Of a stretch of 64,000 nucleotides of DNA, positions 61,669 to 64,000 are shown in pieces. A model generated the notes under the pieces. It was not told the origin of the DNA. It made no database searches and saw only the letters and a list, made by a program, of their open reading frames with translations. The DNA comes from JAYYZW01 sp965217605 (GTDB lineage Bacteria > Pseudomonadota > Gammaproteobacteria > Ga0077536): NCBI GenBank assembly GCA_965217605.1, contig CBDCJB010000013.1:1-64000 (forward strand), written 5' to 3'. The position numbers were made by a program, and so were the translations under genes. The number at the start of each line of letters is the position of its first letter. Within the stretch, counting starts at the first letter, position 1.

Positions 61669-62895
61669 TCAGGCGGTCGCAGCAACGCGCTGCGTGTTCG
61701 AGGCCGTGATCCTGTCAGTGAAATTGGGCCATACCTTTTCGGTCAGAAGTTCCAGACTGCGCATGACGGCCTTATGCGGCATATGGTTGTAGATGAACAT
61801 CCAGAAATAATCGACCGGCAGGCGCTCGAACAGCTCTTCGAACTTGCGGTTGACCGTATCAGGGCTGCCGTAAATCAACAGTCCACGCTCGGCCATTGCC
61901 TCGAACGTCGTGGGCGGGTCGAACGGGCCCTCGCCGGGGCCGGCGATCGCGGCGTGGAAGCCGAACGGCACGAAGAACTTGAGCCAGATAAACGGTCCGG
62001 CGTCGCGCGCGATCGCTTCGGCTTCCTCGTCGGTATCCGCCACGATCACTTCGCGGGTCATCGCCATGTTTTGGCCGAACTTGTAATTCAATCCGGCCTC
62101 GTTCGCGGCTTCCATCCCGGCGCGAAAATGCTCTCTCACCACCTCGTAGTTCGTCATGATGGTCACGGGTACGATACCGCGCGCCATACCCCACTTGATC
62201 GACCGTTCCGAGGTCGCAAATGGCATGAACATGTCGGGAATATGATTGTCGTGGGTCGACGGTGCGATGCCGATTTCCCGGATATAGCCGTGCTCGTCGC
62301 AGCCTTGTCCGTATTCGTGGGCAACCTTGTCTGCGGCCCATTTGATGTCCGGCGTGGGGACCTGCCAGTGGCGGCCGTCGTACTTAAAGGTGTCATTCTT
62401 CCACGCTGTCTGGATGATGTCGAAGTGCTCTTCGAATAAAGAGCGTTTGAGCTCTTCGTATTCTTCGCCGGCGGCCGGCTCGTCCAATCCGACGTGCTGC
62501 CCGAGCACGTTGACCCATCGCGCTTGATAGCCGCGGGCGAACCCCGCAAATACACGCCCTTGCAACATCTGCGACAACATCGCGATATCTTCGGCAACGT
62601 TAATGGGATTTTTAGACGGCAACACGTTCCCGAGTTGACCAAACTTCATGTTCTTGGTCTGCATGCCAAAATACAGGTCGAGCATGATCGGGTTGGTTGA
62701 GACTTCTTCCCCTTCAACGTGAAAATGGTGCTCGGTAAAACCCGTACCGTAATAGCCGCGCTCGTCCATGTACTGGATCTGCTCGCTCAATTCGCGCAGC
62801 ATCATCTGGTAGAGGTCGGTCCGTTTGCCGGCCATGCCCTGCTCGATGTCGCTTTTGCGTCCTAGCGACGGGAGGTAAAACGCACCAACTTGCAT
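61669..62895 (-). CDS. LLM-class flavin-dependent monooxygenase, second copy
   Basis: A 408-residue luciferase-like protein with GYYGTGFTEHHFHVEG near residue 47, PINVAEDIAMLSQMLQGRVFAGFARGY and a late GSPDTVNRKFEELFERLP. The sequence and length differ clearly from the protein at 5464, so they are separate subfamilies. The reaction is probably flavin-dependent oxidation of an aldehyde or aromatic substrate; unknown. A terminator follows. Confidence 0.88.
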   Translation of the reverse strand: MQVGAFYLPSLGRKSDIEQGMAGKRTDLYQMMLRELSEQIQYMDERGYYGTGFTEHHFHVEGEEVSTNPIMLDLYFGMQTKNMKFGQLGNVLPSKNPINVAEDIAMLSQMLQGRVFAGFARGYQARWVNVLGQHVGLDEPAAGEEYEELKRSLFEEHFDIIQTAWKNDTFKYDGRHWQVPTPDIKWAADKVAHEYGQGCDEHGYIREIGIAPSTHDNHIPDMFMPFATSERSIKWGMARGIVPVTIMTNYEVVREHFRAGMEAANEAGLNYKFGQNMAMTREVIVADTDEEAEAIARDAGPFIWLKFFVPFGFHAAIAGPGEGPFDPPTTFEAMAERGLLIYGSPDTVNRKFEELFERLPVDYFWMFIYNHMPHKAVMRSLELLTEKVWPNFTDRITASNTQRVAATA

Positions 62896-63052
62896 GATCT
62901 CGGTCTCCTGAATATCCGTGAGAGTGTTGCGCGCAAACGTGTTCGCCGTTGCGCCCGAAACGCCTGGAAACTGCCCGCAGGGTACTACGCTGTAAGGTCA
63001 GCCGTCCACCGCACAACCTACGTAAGATCAGGGATCTAGCGTATTTACACGC

Positions 63053-63355
63053 CTAGCCCGGGGCTGCCGCGACGGCGTCGATCTCAAAGCGCCACTCGGG
63101 AAATATGAGCTGCTTGATGAGCACCGCGGTGGATGCCGGACGCGCGTCACCGAGGTGTTTGGTCCGCGCTGCGGCAAACGCCGGGTAGTCGTGGGTGTCT
63201 ATCAGATAAGCATTTATTTTTACGACGTTTTCGGGGCGCAGGCCCACCTGGCCCGCGACGTAGACCATGCGCGCATTCGGGGGAATGACCACGGCGTGAT
63301 GATAGGCGTTGTTGAACGGTTCCATGATCGATGCGGGATTGAGTTTCTGGAGCAT
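63053..63355 (-). CDS. RidA-family protein with internal deletion
   Basis: A 100-residue protein of the RidA/YjgF enamine deaminase family, normally about 130. The early strand (MVYVAGQVGLRP) joins directly to ENVVKINAYLIDTHDYPAF; about 30 residues that usually lie between (the first helix with VRxALEAAGAS-type sequence) are absent, in frame. The later Arg of ARPASTAV and Glu of FPEWRFEID are present. It may be a non-functional relic or an altered binding protein. It stands alone. Confidence 0.72.
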   Translation of the reverse strand: MLQKLNPASIMEPFNNAYHHAVVIPPNARMVYVAGQVGLRPENVVKINAYLIDTHDYPAFAAARTKHLGDARPASTAVLIKQLIFPEWRFEIDAVAAAPG

Positions 63356-63662
63356 TTGAACTCCTCCTCGTTCAAGTGATGCGTAACGATTTACGGGTCC
63401 GGGGTATTAGAGCCTAATCCTGCCAACTTAACCGTTGTACCCTGTCCCGCAAATTACTTTCGTAAGTCGCGACGACGCTTATGTGCGGGCTCTACACAAG
63501 GAGGAGCAACGCCGCCAGCGGCGAAAAAGACAAGCCAAATACGGAAGTTATTTGCGGGACAGGGTACTAGTTGCTGGTTCCCCACTTCAGTATAGTGTCG
63601 CCCCTAACGACGCCACAGCCACCCATCCAGACCTAAATCTCAATCCTACGACACGGATCCTC
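63356..63662. other. Intergenic region with MITE
   Basis: The gap between the RidA-like gene and the CbbQ-like gene holds a 130-base MITE (63437-63569) and the promoter side of both genes. Nothing else is supported. Confidence 0.5.
63437..63569. mobile_element. MITE related to IS630, copy 2
   Basis: A non-coding element with inverted ends TACCCTGTCCCGCAAAT and ATTTGCGGGACAGGGTA. The interior shares with the element at 22425, in inverse orientation, the blocks CGGCGTTGCTCCT and GTAGAGCCCGC and GTCTTTTTCGCC. The tips differ from those of the IS630 copies (CCCTGTCCC instead of TGCTGTCCC), so a different IS630-type transposase may have moved it. Confidence 0.7.
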
Positions 63663-64000
63663 ATGTCTACGCCTGCCATTCACACCAAACAAAGTGTGCT
63701 CACCGACGAGCCTTACTACGAACCGATAGGAGAGGAGATCGCCGTCTTCGCCGCAGCCTACCGGAACCAGCTTCCGGTATTGCTCAAAGGGCCGACCGGG
63801 TGCGGTAAAACGCGTTTTATCGAATACATGGCGTGGTATTTGAAACGCCCCATGGTCACGGTTGCCTGTCATGATGACCTCACGGCCTCGGATTTGATCG
63901 GCCGGTTTCTCATCAAAGGCGGTGAAACGGTATGGGTCGACGGTCCGCTGACGTCAGCCGTACGCAATGGCAGCATTTGCTATCTCGACGAGATCGTCGA
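63663..64000 (+). CDS. CbbQ/NorQ-type MoxR AAA+ ATPase, 3' end outside window
   Basis: From ATG 63663 the product runs off the window after 112 residues. Walker A is GPTGCGKTR, followed by FIEYMAWYLKRPMVTVACHD and TASDLIGRFLIKGG, then Walker B ICYLDEIV at the edge. This is the CbbQ/NirQ/NorQ branch of MoxR ATPases, which with a VWA protein (CbbO/NorD) remodels Rubisco or nitric oxide reductase. Which partner applies cannot be told here. Confidence 0.85.
   Translation, partial: MSTPAIHTKQSVLTDEPYYEPIGEEIAVFAAAYRNQLPVLLKGPTGCGKTRFIEYMAWYLKRPMVTVACHDDLTASDLIGRFLIKGGETVWVDGPLTSAVRNGSICYLDEIV

Noticed and set aside
1..64000. CRISPR array, tRNA, rRNA or prophage structural genes
   Set aside because: No regularly spaced direct repeats, no cloverleaf with a recognisable T-loop, no rRNA-like stretch and no phage structural protein were seen by eye; a dedicated scan was not possible.

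Overview
The window looks like a chromosomal segment of a moderately GC-rich Proteobacterium, most likely a gammaproteobacterium. This is inferred from E. coli-like PntA/PntB, an Hsp20 gene with a sigma-32 type promoter, CopA/CopB, and REP-like palindromes of a type common in that class. No rRNA or tRNA was seen, so the taxonomy is soft. Gene content is mostly peripheral metabolism and redox chemistry: CehA-like metallohydrolases, a carotenoid oxygenase, two luciferase-like monooxygenases, two PPOX flavoproteins, a Rieske oxygenase, a nitroreductase, two molybdopterin oxidoreductases, a hydantoinase B subunit, a GST and two GFA proteins.

Layout. 1-6.5 kb: two tandem CehA-like hydrolases, a carotenoid oxygenase divergent from a PadR regulator across twin operator palindromes, and a flavin monooxygenase. 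6.7-9.9 kb: a group II intron whose 5' part is split by an IS3-family element. 9.9-22 kb: a nitrilase homologue lacking the catalytic Cys, the pntAB transhydrogenase, a PPOX/cupin pair, an MBL hydrolase, a GNAT, a DUF1538 membrane protein translationally coupled to a multi-domain PII-like protein, and a LysR regulator divergent from a 55-residue protein. 22-38 kb is accessory: a MITE, a Rieske oxygenase, two apparently identical inverted IS630 copies, copAB, flavin and molybdenum enzymes, and a 3.3-kb IS1595-family transposon with perfect 8-bp target duplications and a cargo of small, mostly exported, unknown proteins. 38-50 kb: membrane proteins, a molybdopterin enzyme, CMD and ceramidase-like proteins, sulfurtransferase, MscS, FecR-SPOR, Hsp20, a DNA glycosylase, an isoaspartyl methyltransferase, hydantoinase B and a GST. 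50-57 kb shows gene decay: a small gene with an in-frame ochre codon, a large cyclase-ATPase-TPR gene with an amber codon and a frameshift, a related remnant, and an IS1380 element. 57-64 kb: a two-component system, a FecR protein, an AEC transporter, a flavin monooxygenase, an internally deleted RidA, a second MITE and the start of a CbbQ/NorQ-type ATPase.

A recurrent pattern is that repeats and insertion sequences whose ends begin with TAG sit exactly at gene ends, so that the element supplies or preserves the stop codon (3273, 14859, 14997, 24178, 41860, 50710, 57079). A dispersed palindrome beginning TAGAAGCGG is the clearest case. The group II intron also sits at a CTTCTA (the other end of that motif) and carries matching TAGAAG sequences that could act as its exon-binding site.

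The best candidates for something undescribed are the IS1595 transposon with its exported-protein cargo, the stop-codon-supplying palindrome family, and the DUF1538/PII-like pair.
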